Source: Phaeosaccion multiseriatum (taxonomy: Eukaryota > Ochrophyta, other classes). Taken from it: a stretch of 64,000 bases of DNA. The position numbers and the translations under genes were made by a program. The notes under the pieces are model-generated. The model was not told the DNA's origin and made no database searches. It worked only from the letters and a program-made list of their open reading frames with translations. Shown here piece after piece: positions 49,870 through 62,405 of this stretch (its first letter is position 1; the number at the start of each line of letters is the position of its first letter). The stretch spans positions 2,666,001 to 2,730,000 of the forward strand of contig OZ218963.1 of NCBI GenBank assembly GCA_965112735.1, read 5' to 3'.

Positions 49870-52794
49870 TGCAGAGCTGCTGCAGCATCGGTGTCCCGAG
49901 CATGCAGTAGTGGGTAGGGCGTCCACGGAGGTGACGGCGGTGCAGCAGCAGGCGCAGCAGCAGCGCCGTGCAGTAGAGGTAGTCGGGGAGGAGCTAGAGC
50001 AGCAGCCGGGTCCTGTGGTACGCTCTGTGGTCGAGCAGTCGAGGGGCACTGACGGCCCGGATGCAGTCGTTGCTGGTGAGCACACGGAGATGACGGCGGT
50101 ACAGCAGCAGGCGCAGCGTGCAGTAGAGGTAGTCGTGGAGGGCGTGCACCAGGAGGCTGCGCCAGCGGCTTCCGCAGTCGAGCAGCTGCCGCCGCCGGAG
50201 CAGCAGCAGCAGCAGCAGCCGTGTCCAGTGGTACGCTCCGTGTGCTTAGTCGAAGCACCGCAGCCCGGCTCTGCCGTCGAGCCGTCGAGCGGACCTGACG
50301 TCGCGCTGCCGCTGCCTCTGCGCCAGGAGGATGCAGTCGTTGCGGGTGAGTGTCCGGAGCAGCAGGTGCCACCGGCGGCAGCGGGGGAGGTTGAGTGCGA
50401 GGCGGCAACCGTTGCGCAACACGAGTCTGTCTGGATGGATGCAAGGGGTTTGGAGCGGGTGCGTGCGTGTGTCTTCCCGGAACAGCGCGCACTGCGTGCG
50501 GCGAAGGAGCGGCAACAGCGGCTGGGACAGCAGCAGCAGCTGCTGCAGCAGCAGCCGGCGGGACCGCAGGTGCAACTGGAGCCGCAGCAGGGTCCTGCTG
50601 TCGAGGCAGTCGTCCAGGTTGCCGAGCAGCAGCCGCAGGTGGCGGGGGGGCAGCAGGAGCAATTGGAGCAGCAGCAGGGTCATGCTGTCGAGGCTGCCGT
50701 CCAGGTTGCAAAAGCCAGCCCACCGTCAAGCGATGAGCTTCAGCCTCAGCAGCTGTGCTCCCTGGTGACGCCTCGCCAGGCCAAGGCCATGGGCCTCGTG
50801 CGGGCCTTGCCGCTCGGGGCAGCATCTCTTCCGCCATTCACTCCCACGGGTGAACATGAACAGTGGGCGTGGCAGGTTCAGCTTCAGCAGCAGGAGGAGG
50901 TTCAGCTTCAGCAGCAGGAGCAGAGCCTTCGAACCCTGCCGCTGACGTCTCCAGCGGTGCCTCCGGCGGAGGGGCGGAGCAGGACTGAGCAGAGGGTGGC
51001 AGCAAAGTGGTTGAGACGGCGTGCCCAGCAGGCGAAGGCAGCGCTGCGCAAGGGTGACGAGCAGGCGGCACAGGAGCAGCAGGATGCAGCGAGGCGCGCA
51101 GTAGCTCTTCGACGGCGGGTACGGAGGAAGCAGCGGAGGCAGCGTGCTCGTGCGACAGCAGCAGCACAGCAGCATCCGCAGGAGGCTGCTTTCACGGCTG
51201 TGTTGACGGAGGAGGCGGGGCTGCACACGCTTGCCCTTGATCCGTTTGTGCGTGCTTGTCATGCAGTAGCCTTGGAGCCTGGCGCGGGAGTCGCTCTGCT
51301 CAAGGAGCCCCCCAGTCCGGGAGCTTGTGCCTGTGCGTCGGCTGTTGACAGTGAGTGTGATATGTGTGAGGGGTGTGTGCAACGCGCTGCCTTGGCTCTC
51401 TACCGTGTGCGGATGGAGGACGCTCCGGGGGGGGTGGCCGCCTTGCAGACAGCAGTGCGGAGAGCTGAGATTGCCGAAGCGGTGGCTGCCACGGGTCGTA
51501 CGGCAGTCCCAGCAGGGCGGGGCCACACGATCGAGGTTACGGTGCGCTCGCCAGTGAAGGTCAGTGACGCTCGGCATTGCTTGGCTGCTACCGCTCCACG
51601 GGATGCCAGTGCCGCCGACGCCGTGGAGAAGAGCGCCTTTACAGCCTTGATGGACAGTGGGTGCACAGGAGCGGGCTGCATCTCGACAGCCTGCTTCAAT
51701 CAACTGGTGGCGGATGGCACGGTGGAGCGGTCAGAGCTCGCCACGCAGAAGGGGGTGCAGGTGTCTTACGCTGACAATCGTGCCAAGACCATGTCCAGAG
51801 GGCTTGTTTGGCTTCAGGTGGGACTCACGCCGACGTGCCAGCCGGTGCTACCCTTTCATGTGGTGGACCACTTGGCGCGGCCCATCTTCTTGGGGCAGGA
51901 TTTCTTCACCCAAGTAGGGGCAGTCGTCGATCATCGTGCGAAGCAGCTCTACGTACTTCCGACTCCTTCGGAGGAGGCCACGTCGGATGCTCGTCCGTCC
52001 GATGCCTTGGCTGTGCAAGTGCTGGCAGTGGTGGACGGCAACGCTGCTGTTGGGGGGGTACGTGCTGTGGAGGCTTTGAGCTTGGGACCTGGACAGACGG
52101 GGTCCCTTCGCCTCGAGCTTACGGGCATCGGTGAGGGTGTCCAGGCGGTGGTGGAGCTGGGCGCTCACGGACACTTGGCAGCGGAGGCGGACGTTCTCTG
52201 GTGGCTGGAGCACGAGCAGGTTCTAGTGGCGCACAAAGATGGTGTGTATGCTGGGGGGCAGAGTTACCGAATCATAGTGCAGAATCACCACAATCAGGTC
52301 ATTGTGGTCGTTCCTGGGCAGGTCATCGGCACTGCTTCTTGCTTGCTCGACTCGGAGGCGTGTGCTGAGGTGGCCGCGCTCATGCTCGCTGAGCCGGCTT
52401 CTTCAGATACCGTGCCGGAGACTGCAGCGGCCCCCTCCTCCTGGCTTGGTGCTCTTGGCGGGATGGTGAGGCGTGCGGTGACGCGCAGGCTGCCATGGTC
52501 CAAGGCGCGGGAGGCGGTTGAGTCTGTGGTGGAGGAGGAGGTGTCGCTGCAGCCGTCTGAAGCTGAAGCAGGAGCTGAGCAGGTCTGGTACCCACCGCAG
52601 GGGCCTGTAATTCGCTGCTCGGTAGTACCAGAGGAGGCTGAGCTGGGGGCTACGGCGCTTCCGCTGCAAGCTGTGCCGGTGCAGGCCCTGACGCACCCAC
52701 GGACTGAGGTGGGGGTGCCATCGACTCTGGTGCCTCAGCCGACAGTGAAGGCCCGGTTTCAGCATTTGCAGCGCCGAGGCAAGAAGGGGAGTCA
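49616..52794 (+). CDS. E2 protease polyprotein (3' end displaced by H1)
   Basis: Open from GTG 49616 and equivalent to the E1 protease ORF up to R-G-K-K-G-S, where an H1 composite interrupts. Gln tracts differ in length from E1. The retropepsin D-S-G-C-T-G and I-F-L-G-Q-D are intact. The remaining C-terminal part continues after 53415. Confidence 0.85.
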
Positions 52795-53411
52795 TGTTAG
52801 AAGTCGTACTTTTGCTAGACTGATACCTGCCCTCTGAATTCAGACCGGGAGGTATCAGTCTAGCAAAAGTACGACTTCTAACAAGACCGTTGCTAGAGGA
52901 CGAACCCCCCCCCCCACCGCACATAGTGGAGAGAAGTAACTCGCAGTCTGAGAATCAGCATCATGGGCCAGCAAGCTGGTGTGGTGGAGCTGGGTTAGGC
53001 TCAATTACGTATTATTAGGTAGGCAGGACAGTAAGTCAATGATGTGGGGACGCGGCCTTTTGGGGCCTGGTTGGCCCCTCCGCACTCCTGAACCCGTAAA
53101 GACCAATTGGATTGCTTCCTTAAACAAGGGAGCTGTCCAGGGTCTTAGGGTGGGATAGCCATAGTCATTAATACACTTGGTGCCAGCATTGGACTCTTAT
53201 CTCTCCCCTTTTGGGCCCGGAACGGAGCGCTCAGCTTGGGGGTGCCTTCCTCCTCATAATCGAGGGAGGTACCGGCCCCACACTGGTAACAGTTTTCGCC
53301 GAAAAATACGCTTTTTCACAAGCGACAGCTAAGGTTCGAACTCACAACTAGCCTTGTTAGAAGTCATTCAGACCGGGAGGTATCAGTCTAGCAAAAGTAC
53401 GACTTCTAACA
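52795..53411 (+). mobile_element. H1 composite with nested F solo LTR, TSD GTCA
   Basis: Full H1 hairpin, one arm, then a partial H1 hairpin. GTCA is duplicated (52791-52794, 53412-53415) relative to the uninterrupted E1 sequence. The arm is itself split by a solo F LTR. Confidence 0.88.
52980..53282 (+). repeat. Solo LTR of family F (303 bp), TSD CTGG
   Basis: TGTGGTGGAGC...GGCCCCACA, flanked by CTGG on both sides (52976-52979, 53283-53286) inside an H1 arm. Homologous to the F LTR at 30967-31270 in the opposite orientation. It shows that F also makes 4-bp duplications. Confidence 0.85.
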
Positions 53412-53415
53412 GTCA

Positions 53416-56400
53416 GTGTCGTCAGAGTCGAGTGGGTGCTGGGCGATTGCAGCGGCAACGTCGGAGAGTGGCATCAATGCTTGTGGAGTCTCCTGTGCTG
53501 TGGGACCAGGTTCATCGGCAAGCAGTGTTGGAGCGCCATGAGCAAGTGCGACGACAAGTTTTGCCGCTGCGACGGGAGCTGTGCGCTGACGGCTCCTGCG
53601 CTTGGCATCGCCGAGGGCTTCGTCTCGCTTGGGGGAGCGACTTGGGGCAACGACAGGTGCCGCGGGAGCGTCGCGTGCCCTTGGCGGCCTCCTGGGGGGG
53701 ACAGTGCGAGTGCCGGCCAGACGAGCTGACACACCACGAGTTGACTCGAAGGAGGAGACAGCAGCATGGTTGGCAACGCAGCAGGCCAAGCGGTTACAAG
53801 CGGCACAGCAGCAGGCACGGCAGCAGCGCCAGTGGGCATTGCAGCGACGGCACAAGGCCCAGCGGGAAGAGCTCTTTTAAGCAAGCGGATTCGTCGGCAG
53901 CTCAGCAGGTTCAGCGGTCCAATGCGGTGCAGCAGCAGGTGGCTCCGGCGGCGGTAGCGCGACGCCGTCAGACACAGTTGCAGGAGCTCCGACCGCCTCG
54001 TACAAGCCAGCTGCAGGTCCACCACGTGGCGGTGGCTGATGATTCCACCAGCAGGCCTGCGACAGGGGCGGCGTCGTCAGTGGCGTCGGAGGAACCGCCA
54101 CTACGGTCCGAGGCAGGATCATCGTCGGCGGCTGTGGGCACATCATTGACTGACCTACGCGGTGATGGGTGGGTACTGGATACGGATGGTGCCTTGCGAC
54201 TCGGTAGTCAGAGTGACACGTCCGGTGGGACTCTGATGGCAGGAGTGCAGTTGATCAAGGAGTGGTATCCTCACCTGTCAGAGCGAGTGTATGGACGTCT
54301 GCGCGAGTGCTTGGTTGCGGCGGAGGAAGGGGCTGTGACCGCGCTACTGCTCCTGCGCCCCCATGTACACCAAGCCGCTGGCACGGGTCTGAGCGGCGTT
54401 GGGGACGTTGCTGTGGCAGCATGGGCCCAACAGCTCTTGTCGTTGTGGTCTAGTCGCCCATTACAGCAGCAGGAGAAGGTGGAGCAGGATATGACCAATG
54501 CGCTGCTGCTCCTTATCCAATTGCGAACGGTGCTGCAGGAGAGTCACTGTCTTGGTGGTGGAGTGGAGTCGTGGGATGCAGGAGAGCTTGTTGTGGAGCA
54601 GCGGCGCCGTGCCAAGCTCACTACGGAGCGGGCTCAGTTCTGGCTCAGGGAGCTACCGTCGCCCCTGCACGCTATCACGATTGGCGACGGTGCCTGGACG
54701 GAGGTGCAACGCTGGGGACTGGTGGCGATCCTTCGTGCTCGGTCGCAAGCATTCTGCCAGAGGCCTGGTGACTACGGTCGGACGGATACTCTCTTCTTTG
54801 AGTGGGGACTGAAGGATGCGAATCAGCAGCCCATTCGGAGCTCCGCTCGACGGTATCCTCCACATTTGCGGCGGGGGATTGAGATTGAGATTGACAAGCT
54901 TCTCGCGGCTGCCATCATTCGCCCCAGCACTTCCAGCTGGGCCACTCCGCTGATGGCGGTCTTGAAGACGGACGCAGCTGGCAAAACCAAGTGTCATGAG
55001 GATGGGACGCCTGTGGTACGTATGACGTGTGACTTGTCTCAGCTGAATGATGCGTGTCGCACGGAGGCCCCTGCGATGCCGGTGATTGATGATCTGCTGG
55101 CAGAGATGCATGGCTCCAAGGTGTTCTCGGTGATGGACATCATGTCGGGCTACTTCAATGTGTCGGTGGCATCAGCAGCAGAAGAGGACATATCCACCTT
55201 TGTGTGCCACAGTGGTACTTACGCTTGGCGAGTGATGCCGCAGGGCGCGAAGAATGCGCCTGCAGTCTTTGTGCGGCTTATGAACAAGGTGCTCAAGGGG
55301 CTTCAGGAGCATGTGGCATGCTTTGTGGACGATATTGCTGTGTTTTCGGCTACGGTTGAGCAGCATCTGGAGCATTTGGATGCTGTGCTTGCGCGGTTGG
55401 TGGAGCACAAGCTCAAGTTGGAGCCGAGTAAGGCTGTATTGGGTGCACCGGAGGTGCGGTTCTGCGGGCATTTGCTGGATCAGAATGGGGTGCGCACAGA
55501 CCCGGCCAAGCATGCGGCGGTGCAAGAGCTGGTCAAGCCGTTGAGGTTGCTTGCGAAGGATGGCGGCGTCAATCGAGTTAAGCAGGTGCGGCGTTTCATT
55601 GGCATGCTCAGCTACTTTCGCCGTTTCATTCCGGAGTTTGCGCGCAAAGTGCGGCCCCTCAATGGGCTGCTGCGTAAGGGCGTCGACGTGAGCACCGCCT
55701 GGAATGCCTCGCACGATGCAGCTTGGGATGGACTCGTTGCCAACATGTTGTCTTCCCCTGCACTGGCCTTTCCGGAGTACGGGCCAGCGACGACTTCCAC
55801 TGAGTACCGATGCCTCGACGGAAGGGTTAGCAGGAGTGCTCTCTCAGAAAGATGCGACCGGGGAGGAGCGTGTGGTGACGTTCATCAGTCGGGCTACCAC
55901 GGAGACGGAGGCGCGACTGAGCAGCACGGAGCTGGAGCTGCTGGCAGTGGTGTGGTGTGTGCGCAAACTGGCCATGTACATCTGCCACTACCCCACCACA
56001 GTGGTGACGGACCATCAGCCCTTGTTGTGGTTGGCTGGGCACAAGGATACCAATTCCAAGCTGTTCAGATGGTACGAGCGGCTCTCTACGCACCACTTGC
56101 AGTTTGTGCATCGTCCCGGGAAGCAAATGGTGGTGCCTGACTGCCTCTCTCGCAACGCGCTTCCGGTGCAGGAGTGGGAGACGCATGCGGGGGTAGACTT
56201 GGCCATGGTTGCGTGCGAGTGGCCGTCGCCCTTGCACACCTGGTGTGCTTCGATGGGGGTGCAGTTGAACCTGGTGGAGATGGTAGGGGACGAGTGCAGC
56301 CTTCATTGGGAGGAGCCCACGGAGGGCGCACTGCTTCGCTTTCTCGCAGTGGCGCAACAGCTGCAGGGCGAAGCCGACACACGCCTTCCTATTCCTGTGC

Positions 56401-59400
56401 CTGCCGTGACGGCCCAGCAACAGCAGCAACGGTGCCACCACCAGCAGCAGAGCGGAGCGGAGGCCCTACAAGCCTGGCAGACTGCAGAGGTGGACTTGTC
56501 TGCGACGCAGTCACGCAGGGATACTGCTCGGCGTGCTTGGACACAGCGTCTCCAGCAATGTGGATGGCAGCCTACGCGAGCACCTCAGCTGGGTGTGAAG
56601 AAGGCGGTGATAGACGCCTGGCAGCGGGGTCAGATGTCGCCATTTGTGAGCCACATTTCCGCAGCGAGGTACACGTACGTGTCTACGCCGAGGCACGTGC
56701 AGGCTCTATCGACTCAGTTGCGCACAGCCAAAGTGGTCGCTATGGATTCGGAGTGGGCGCGTCACCGACGGCGCGCGTCGCTGCTGCAATTGGCCGTGCA
56801 GGTTGGGCCGCTGCCGGATGTGGCGCGTGACTATGGGCTCTTGCTTGATCTAGACGCGCTTCAGAAGGCGGGGGGTATGATGGTACTGGCGCAAGTGTTG
56901 CGGGACCTGTGGGCCGAACCCTCGATTGTGAAGCTGGCTCACCACTGGAGTCACGACCAACGTGCCCTGGGCCGATGGCCGGCGCTCGCGGAGCATGTCC
57001 AGCACATCGTCAACTTGGTGGACACCAGTGACCTCTTTAAGCGCGTGTGCCCCGAACATGCTCAGTTCATCGGACTCCAGGACCTTGTCAGCATGTTTTT
57101 GGAGCAACACCTTAGCAAGGAGGAGCGGGCCACCGATTGGACGAAGCGGCCGCTGTCCGCCGCTCAACAGGAGTACGCGTTTGCTGACGCTGCGGCGCTC
57201 CTCCGCCTCTGGCCTCGCATGGCGGAGTGTGTGCCGTTCGTCCATGGTGGCCCGGGGGTGGAGCTTAGCGCGATGAGCCCTGCTCACACCCCTGCGGAGC
57301 AGGAGGAGATGCAAGTCGGCAGGTTCATGCAGGCCGCGGTTGGTTATTGGGGCGATCGCGACCACGTGTCACCGCTCTACATCTTTGGTGTCCACTCCAA
57401 GACGTTGGAGGTATTCGACCTGGCCAAACTGCAATTCAAACTGCAGTGCTCGTGGGAGACAATGATGCAGGTGGTGGAGCTGTTCACGCGGACATATAAG
57501 CGCCAGCGGAAGGTGGTGGGCGCGTTGGCCAGTCATCTAGATACCATGATCGAGTTGCCATGGAAGCAAGTCCGTCAGGTGTCGCGTGACTACTTCTCGA
57601 TGTGCACACCAGCGGAGGCTCAGCAAACGGGTGCCGCGGCCGCTCATGCGTGGGCTGCATGGGAGGCTGAGCTTGAGGAGGATGCGTCTCGTCTGCTCTC
57701 GGAGGTGTGTCCAGCTGCCGTTGCTGGTGCCACCGAGGGTGAGGAGCTTGTTACGGAGGAGGGCCGCATCACCCCCCCTGGGGAGCCGCCTGCTGCGGAG
57801 TCGCCGTCGGAGCCTGGTACGGCAGATCTACTGGTCACGGAAGAAGCAGGGGATGCAGGTAATGAAGCTGAGGATGCAGTGGATTCAGTTTCCAAGGAGC
57901 CGGTGGAGCAGGAGTCCACCTTGCAGCGCGAGCTTGATGGGCATCGACGAGAGGCAGAGCGACAGTTTGGGTGGTCTCTACCAGGCACGGTGCCTGCTGC
58001 CGCGGCGCACAGACGAGCGGCTGGAGCTTTGGGTGGCAGTCTGCATGTCGAGGCCGCGTGGTGGGTGCGTGCGCAGCGGGCTGATGCGGAGCTGGAAGCA
58101 CTCCGTCGCCGTGTTCAGGCTGGGCCCACCGGCGGCGTGGTGGATGCCGGTGGGGGTGAGTTCTTTGTGGATGAGGACGGGCTCTTGATGCGTAAGTGGG
58201 CTCCTGGGGGCTTTCGGTGGCGGGTGCGGCACACTCGGCTACAAGTATGTGTGCCCAAGGAGATGCGGCCAGCCTTGCTGCATGCCGCCCACACCGATGC
58301 CATCGCAGGCGGGCACCAAGGCCCGGGACGTATGCTAGACGCGCTGCAAGAGCGCGTATGGTGGGAGAAGATGAATGCACATGCGCTGTATTGGGCCCGC
58401 TCCTGTCTGGCGTGTCAGACACGCAAGACTCCTCGCCGGCAGCCAAAGCCTGTGCCGCTGTCGTCCATTTCCAAGGTGGATGGACCTTGGGCGGTCATGG
58501 GCGCTGATGTGGCTGGCCCCTTTCCTATGGGCATGGGCGGTGAGGAGTACCTCTTGGTGTTTCAGGATTGGTTCACGAAGTGGACAGTGGTGGTGCCTTT
58601 GAGGGCACAGGACTATACGGCGGAAGGTATTGCTCGGGCCTTCGTGCGGCATGTCGTCACCACCCTGGGTGTGCCCCGAGTGCGGGTGAGTGATCAAGGC
58701 TCGCAGTTCACCAGTGCGCTCATGGGCGATGTGATGCGGGTTCTATCGGCGTCGCAAGTGTTCACGACGCCGATGCACCAACAGGCCAATGGGCAGGTGG
58801 AGCACTTCATGGCCACGATCAAGGACATGTTGGCGACGACCGTGGAGTCACAGATGCAGCAGTGGCCAGATTACGTCGCCGGGCTCACCTATGCGTACAA
58901 CTGCCGCTCGCAGGAGAGCACGGGGATGGCGCCATTCTACGCCTTGTTCGGTCGGCACCCCCCGGTGCCTCTACAGGCGATGCTTCCGGCGCTAGTGGAG
59001 GACGGGTCGTTTTCGTCTGCCTCGGCATGGGTCCACGAACTGCGGGCACGTCTGGCTGCGGCTGCGGCGGTGGTCAATGGGAGGCGCTGCGACTACCACG
59101 GGAGATTGCAGCTGAAGAACGCCTCAGCCACGCCGTTGGCCGACGCCCCTGCGACCCGGAACCAAGGTGATGTTGTATCGTCCTGGTGCCGCCGCCCAGC
59201 AAGAAGGGGAAGAGCTCGAAGGGCCCCCGTCAGCGCAACTCAAGGCTCTGCAGCACTCGTGGGATGGTCCTTATACAGTCTTGCCTTGGCCATCTCTGGG
59301 GGCCTACTGTGCTCAGCATGGGCGGGTGAGTGAAGAGCACTATCAGGTCATGCAGCGCAGCGCAGTGTATCTGTCTATGAAACGGGTGCGCGGCAATGGT

Positions 59401-59919
59401 GTGGAGCAGCTGCAACGGGCGTACCACAGAGACTTGACGAAGCCGTTCATCGATGGGGTGAGCGAGCGGCCCTTCGGTCTCCCGGAAGGGTTCGCCAGGT
59501 ATCATATCCGTTGGTGCTCTCCTCAGTGGGCTACCAGCGCAATGCAGGAGCAGCGTAGCTTAGAGCTGGACGAGGTGAGTGAGGGGAAAGTGCCCACGCT
59601 GGCGAGGATTGTGAAGTTCCGCTGGCGCAAAGCCACGGGGCTGCCACTGCGGCGAGAGTATAACGTGCGGTGGGCGGTGTCGGACGGCGGCACTTTCCAG
59701 ACCTGGGAATGGGCTGAGTGGTTACTGGAGCGGGGACACGCCAAGGCCATAGAGGCGTTCGAGAACGCCCTTCCGCACACTGCCCTTGATCCAGGAGTGA
59801 ATGTCAAAAGAGGGCATAGGTCTAAACGGGAAAGCACGATCCGTCTGCGGCAACATGAGAAGTGGGGCAGCGGGCTGGCGCACGAGACGCAATTCTATCG
59901 CTCGCATCTCGGCTTCTGA
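53416..59919 (+). pseudogene. E2 pol, with frameshifts
   Basis: Same domain order as E1 pol: RT with F-V-D-D, RNase H, exonuclease (M-D-S-E-W; H-H-W-S-H-D; E-Y-A-F-A-D), integrase and chromodomain. Breaks: indels near 53695 and 53876 that run the end of pro into pol, a net 2-bp loss at the start of RNase H (about 55790-55803), and a 4-bp gain (AGCC type) near 59125 after integrase. The integrase has Q-V-E-H-F where E1 has Q-V-E-R-F. The exonuclease motifs are unharmed, but the protein could not be made as one chain. Confidence 0.9.
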
Positions 59920-59957
59920 GGGAGCTGGCGGAAGAGGCGGGGGTGTAGTGAGGGGGA

Positions 59958-60675
59958 TGTTAGAAGTGGCCTAGTTGGGGTCCCTTGGGGACCCAATCAG
60001 TAGTGTAACGGCCGGAAAACGGGCCAACAGACGGTAAATCAGTAATAAAAGAAAGGAAGCGCAGCCTGCGTGTGGGCTGGCTTCCGGGTGCTTGCTTCAG
60101 CTTCTGCTCTTGTAAGAAAGCATCCTTTTGCTAGGCTGGCAGCTATCCACTGAATATTCACGGGGGTAGCTGCCAGCCTAGCAAAAGGATGCTTTCTTAC
60201 ATGCCTGTCAGTTAAGGTCGATCCTCCCCCCCCCTCCGAAAACTCCTCCGAAAACCTTGGGGGGGTAACTACCTAGGATTTCTCCCACACCGAGCCCGTG
60301 AATTTCAGTGTCACCTCCCGGTCTGAATTCAGAGGGTAGGTACCAGTCTAGCAAAAGCACGACTTCTAACACAAGGCCATTGCGAGTTCGAACCCTGGCT
60401 GTAGCTTGTGAAAAAAGTGTGTTTTTCGGCGAAAACTGGTACCGGCTGGCACCCATTAGTCTGATTCCCAGACTGCGAGTTACTTCTCTCCACTATGTGC
60501 GGTGGGGGGGGGGGGGTTCGACTTCTAGCATTAGGGCTTGTGTTAGAAGTCGTGCTTTTGCTAGACTGGTACCTCCCGGTCTGAATTCAGAGGGCAGGTA
60601 TCAGTCTAGCAAAAGTACGACTTCTAACACTCTGCTCTAGCTTGGCTTTGAGGCTAGCTGTCGGTAGTTTCGACA
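59958..60675 (+). repeat. E2 3' LTR, split by a hairpin element
   Basis: 59958-60110 plus 60634-60675 gives 195 bp, matching the 5' LTR. The polypurine tract AGTGAGGGGGA precedes it. Followed by TTTC and S sequence. Confidence 0.92.
60111..60629 (+). mobile_element. Chimeric H2/H1 element, TSD CTCT
   Basis: Starts with a complete H2 hairpin and part of an H2 arm, switches at about 60313 to the second half of an H1 hairpin, then an H1 arm and a final H1 hairpin. CTCT is duplicated at 60107-60110 and 60630-60633. One transposed unit therefore joins the two subfamilies. Confidence 0.85.
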
Positions 60676-61135
60676 TTTCTCATCAATACAGGGGGTGTGT
60701 GTGGGAGGAGCGGTCGCACACATCTGGGTGAGTGTTGCATAATTCTCATCCGGTTTTTTTTCGAAAGCAGCATGGAGGCTTGTGCGACAGTCGAGCTTCA
60801 GTAGGCGAATCCGCTTGTGTTGCGTGGGGACACGCAACAGTCTTGTCAAGGGGATGTTGGAAGTGGCGGATAGCTATTGGGGATGTTGGAAGGCCCCGGG
60901 ATAGGCATTGGGGATGTTGGAAGGCCTCAGATGAGATGGGCCATAAGTCAATGGCCCAGGCCCAGGCAGATACGGTGAGAACGGGTGGCGTGGCTCTCAC
61001 TATCCTATGTGCGTAGGTGGTCGTTTAGGACTAGCATGCGATAAGTAATAGAGGCAAGGCTGGCTGCTAGGCTGGCTTTCGGGTTGCTGTTACCTTGTCC
61101 GTGTGTCTAGTTCCATCCTATCTGTAGGCGACAGC
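60676..61135 (+). repeat. S fragment: interior end and LTR start
   Basis: Begins TTTCTCATCAATAC, matching S interior at about 35227, runs to an S LTR from 60915, and is cut at 61135 by hairpin elements. Its left end complements the S fragment at 8129. Confidence 0.8.
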
Positions 61136-61529
61136 TGTTAGAAGTCGTACTTTTGCTAGACTGGTACCTACCCTCTGCATTCAGACCGGGAGGTACCAGT
61201 CTAGGAAAATGTTAGAAGTCGTACTTTTGGCTAGACTGGTACCTACCCTCTGAATTCAGACCGGGAGGGTAGGTACCAGTCTAGCAAAAGTACGACTTCT
61301 AACAAGCCCATTGCTAGAAGACGAACCCCCCCCCCCCACCGCACATAGTGGAGAGAAGTAAATCGCAGTCTGGGTATCAGACTAATGGGTCAGCAAGCCA
61401 GCAAGCCGGTACCAGTTTTCGCCGAAAAATACGTTTTTTTCACAAGCGACAGCCAGGGTTCGAACTCGCAATTACCTTGTTAGAAGTCGTACTTTTGCTA
61501 GACTGGTACCTACCCTCTGAATTCAGACG
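61136..61529 (+). mobile_element. H1 composite, partly degraded
   Basis: A nearly complete H1 hairpin, a second full hairpin from about 61209, an H1 arm with the C-run and GTTCGAA, then half of a third hairpin ending at about 61529. No clear target duplication. Confidence 0.7.
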
Positions 61530-62036
61530 GGATAAGGTAGCAGCACCCCAAAGCTGGCCTGACAGCCGGCCTTGTATCTATTAGCTTATCTATGCACTGT
61601 CCTAAACGACCACCTACAGGAGGATAGTGAGAAACGGGCCCCGTTTCTCACTGCGTTGCCTAGGCCTGGGCCACTGACATACGACTGACTTTCCACATCC
61701 CCGTCAGCCATCCCTGCACTTCTAACACTCCCCTGACAAGACTGTTTGTTAGAAGTCGTGCTTTTGCTAGACTGGTACCTCCCGGTCTGAATATTCAGAG
61801 GGTAGGTACCAGTCTAGCAAAAGCACGACTTCTAACATGTTGCGTGTCCCCACGCAACTCAAGCGTTTTCACCTACTGAAGCTCGACTGTAACCAAAAAC
61901 TGGGAAAAAAGTAAAACTCACCCACCAGTGTGTGACGTGGCACTCGACAGGTCACCCTTCCACACACCTGCCAGCCACGGCAGGGTGAGAAAGCCCAAGG
62001 CCTTAAACTCACCCTCCGTGGCTGTGCACGACTGCG
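61530..62036 (-). repeat. Divergent S-like fragment, inverted
   Basis: Reverse complement of a diverged S LTR (about 61533-61730) and the adjoining interior to about 61895 (CCCACGCAACTCAAGCG). Interrupted by a solo H1 hairpin at 61747-61837. Beyond 61895 similarity is weak. Confidence 0.6.
61747..61837 (+). mobile_element. Solo H1 hairpin (91 bp), TSD TGTT
   Basis: A near-perfect palindrome from TGTTAGAAGTCGTG to its complement, flanked by TGTT on both sides; S gives the uninterrupted sequence GACAAGACTGTTGCGTG. It shows that a single hairpin is by itself an insertion unit, like a solo LTR. Confidence 0.88.
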
Positions 62037-62402
62037 CTAGCGCTGGCTCGTCCCCACCGTCAGCTGCTGTCCCAGCGTTGCAACCGTACGAGGCACTCCA
62101 TGCGCGGCCTGCTCCGTTTCCAATTGCTGCAGCCGATCCTTCAGAGAGAGAGAAGGCCCGTCCCACCAGTCCGGAGGATCCGCTTTAAACTCCTGCTGCC
62201 ACCGGCGCTGCCTTGCCGGATCACACTTCATCGCGTCAATCTCCTGCTGCAACTGCCGCTCCTCCTCCAGCTGCCGCTCTGCCGGATCACTGACCCCGTC
62301 GGGCCTTACCTTGCGCTTCTTCGACCGCCGCCCCCTCCTCTTTGGCCGCGCACCAACTTCGGTAGTGGAACCAAGACCACTGAGAACACCATTCACCCGC
62401 AC
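62037..62402 (-). CDS. Partial ORF with NLS-like and coiled-coil segments
   Basis: About 120 codons, entering from the E4 LTR side and ending at 62037. A basic cluster (K-R-R-G-R-R-S-K-K-R-K-V) resembles a nuclear localisation signal and is followed by Gln/Glu-rich helices with W-W-D-G. No ATG lies upstream before the LTR, so E4 has probably separated it from its 5' part. Family unknown; it could belong to the S-like element or to a host gene. Confidence 0.35.
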   Translation of the reverse strand: MRVNGVLSGLGSTTEVGARPKRRGRRSKKRKVRPDGVSDPAERQLEEERQLQQEIDAMKCDPARQRRWQQEFKADPPDWWDGPSLSLKDRLQQLETEQAAHGVPRTVATLGQQLTVGTSQR

Positions 62403-62405
62403 TAC

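Larger units (their letters stand above)
32969..60675 (+). mobile_element. E2: full-length E element split by S/E1 and hairpin elements
   Basis: 5' LTR 32969-33163, gag split by S, protease ORF, pol, PPT, 3' LTR 59958-60675. Subtracting the insertions (S with E1, H2 at 48683, H1 at 52795, chimera at 60111) leaves about 12.55 kb, matching E1 at 12.45 kb. Left flank CGCG and right flank TTTC do not match, consistent with recombination between two E copies. Pol has several indels. Confidence 0.9.
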
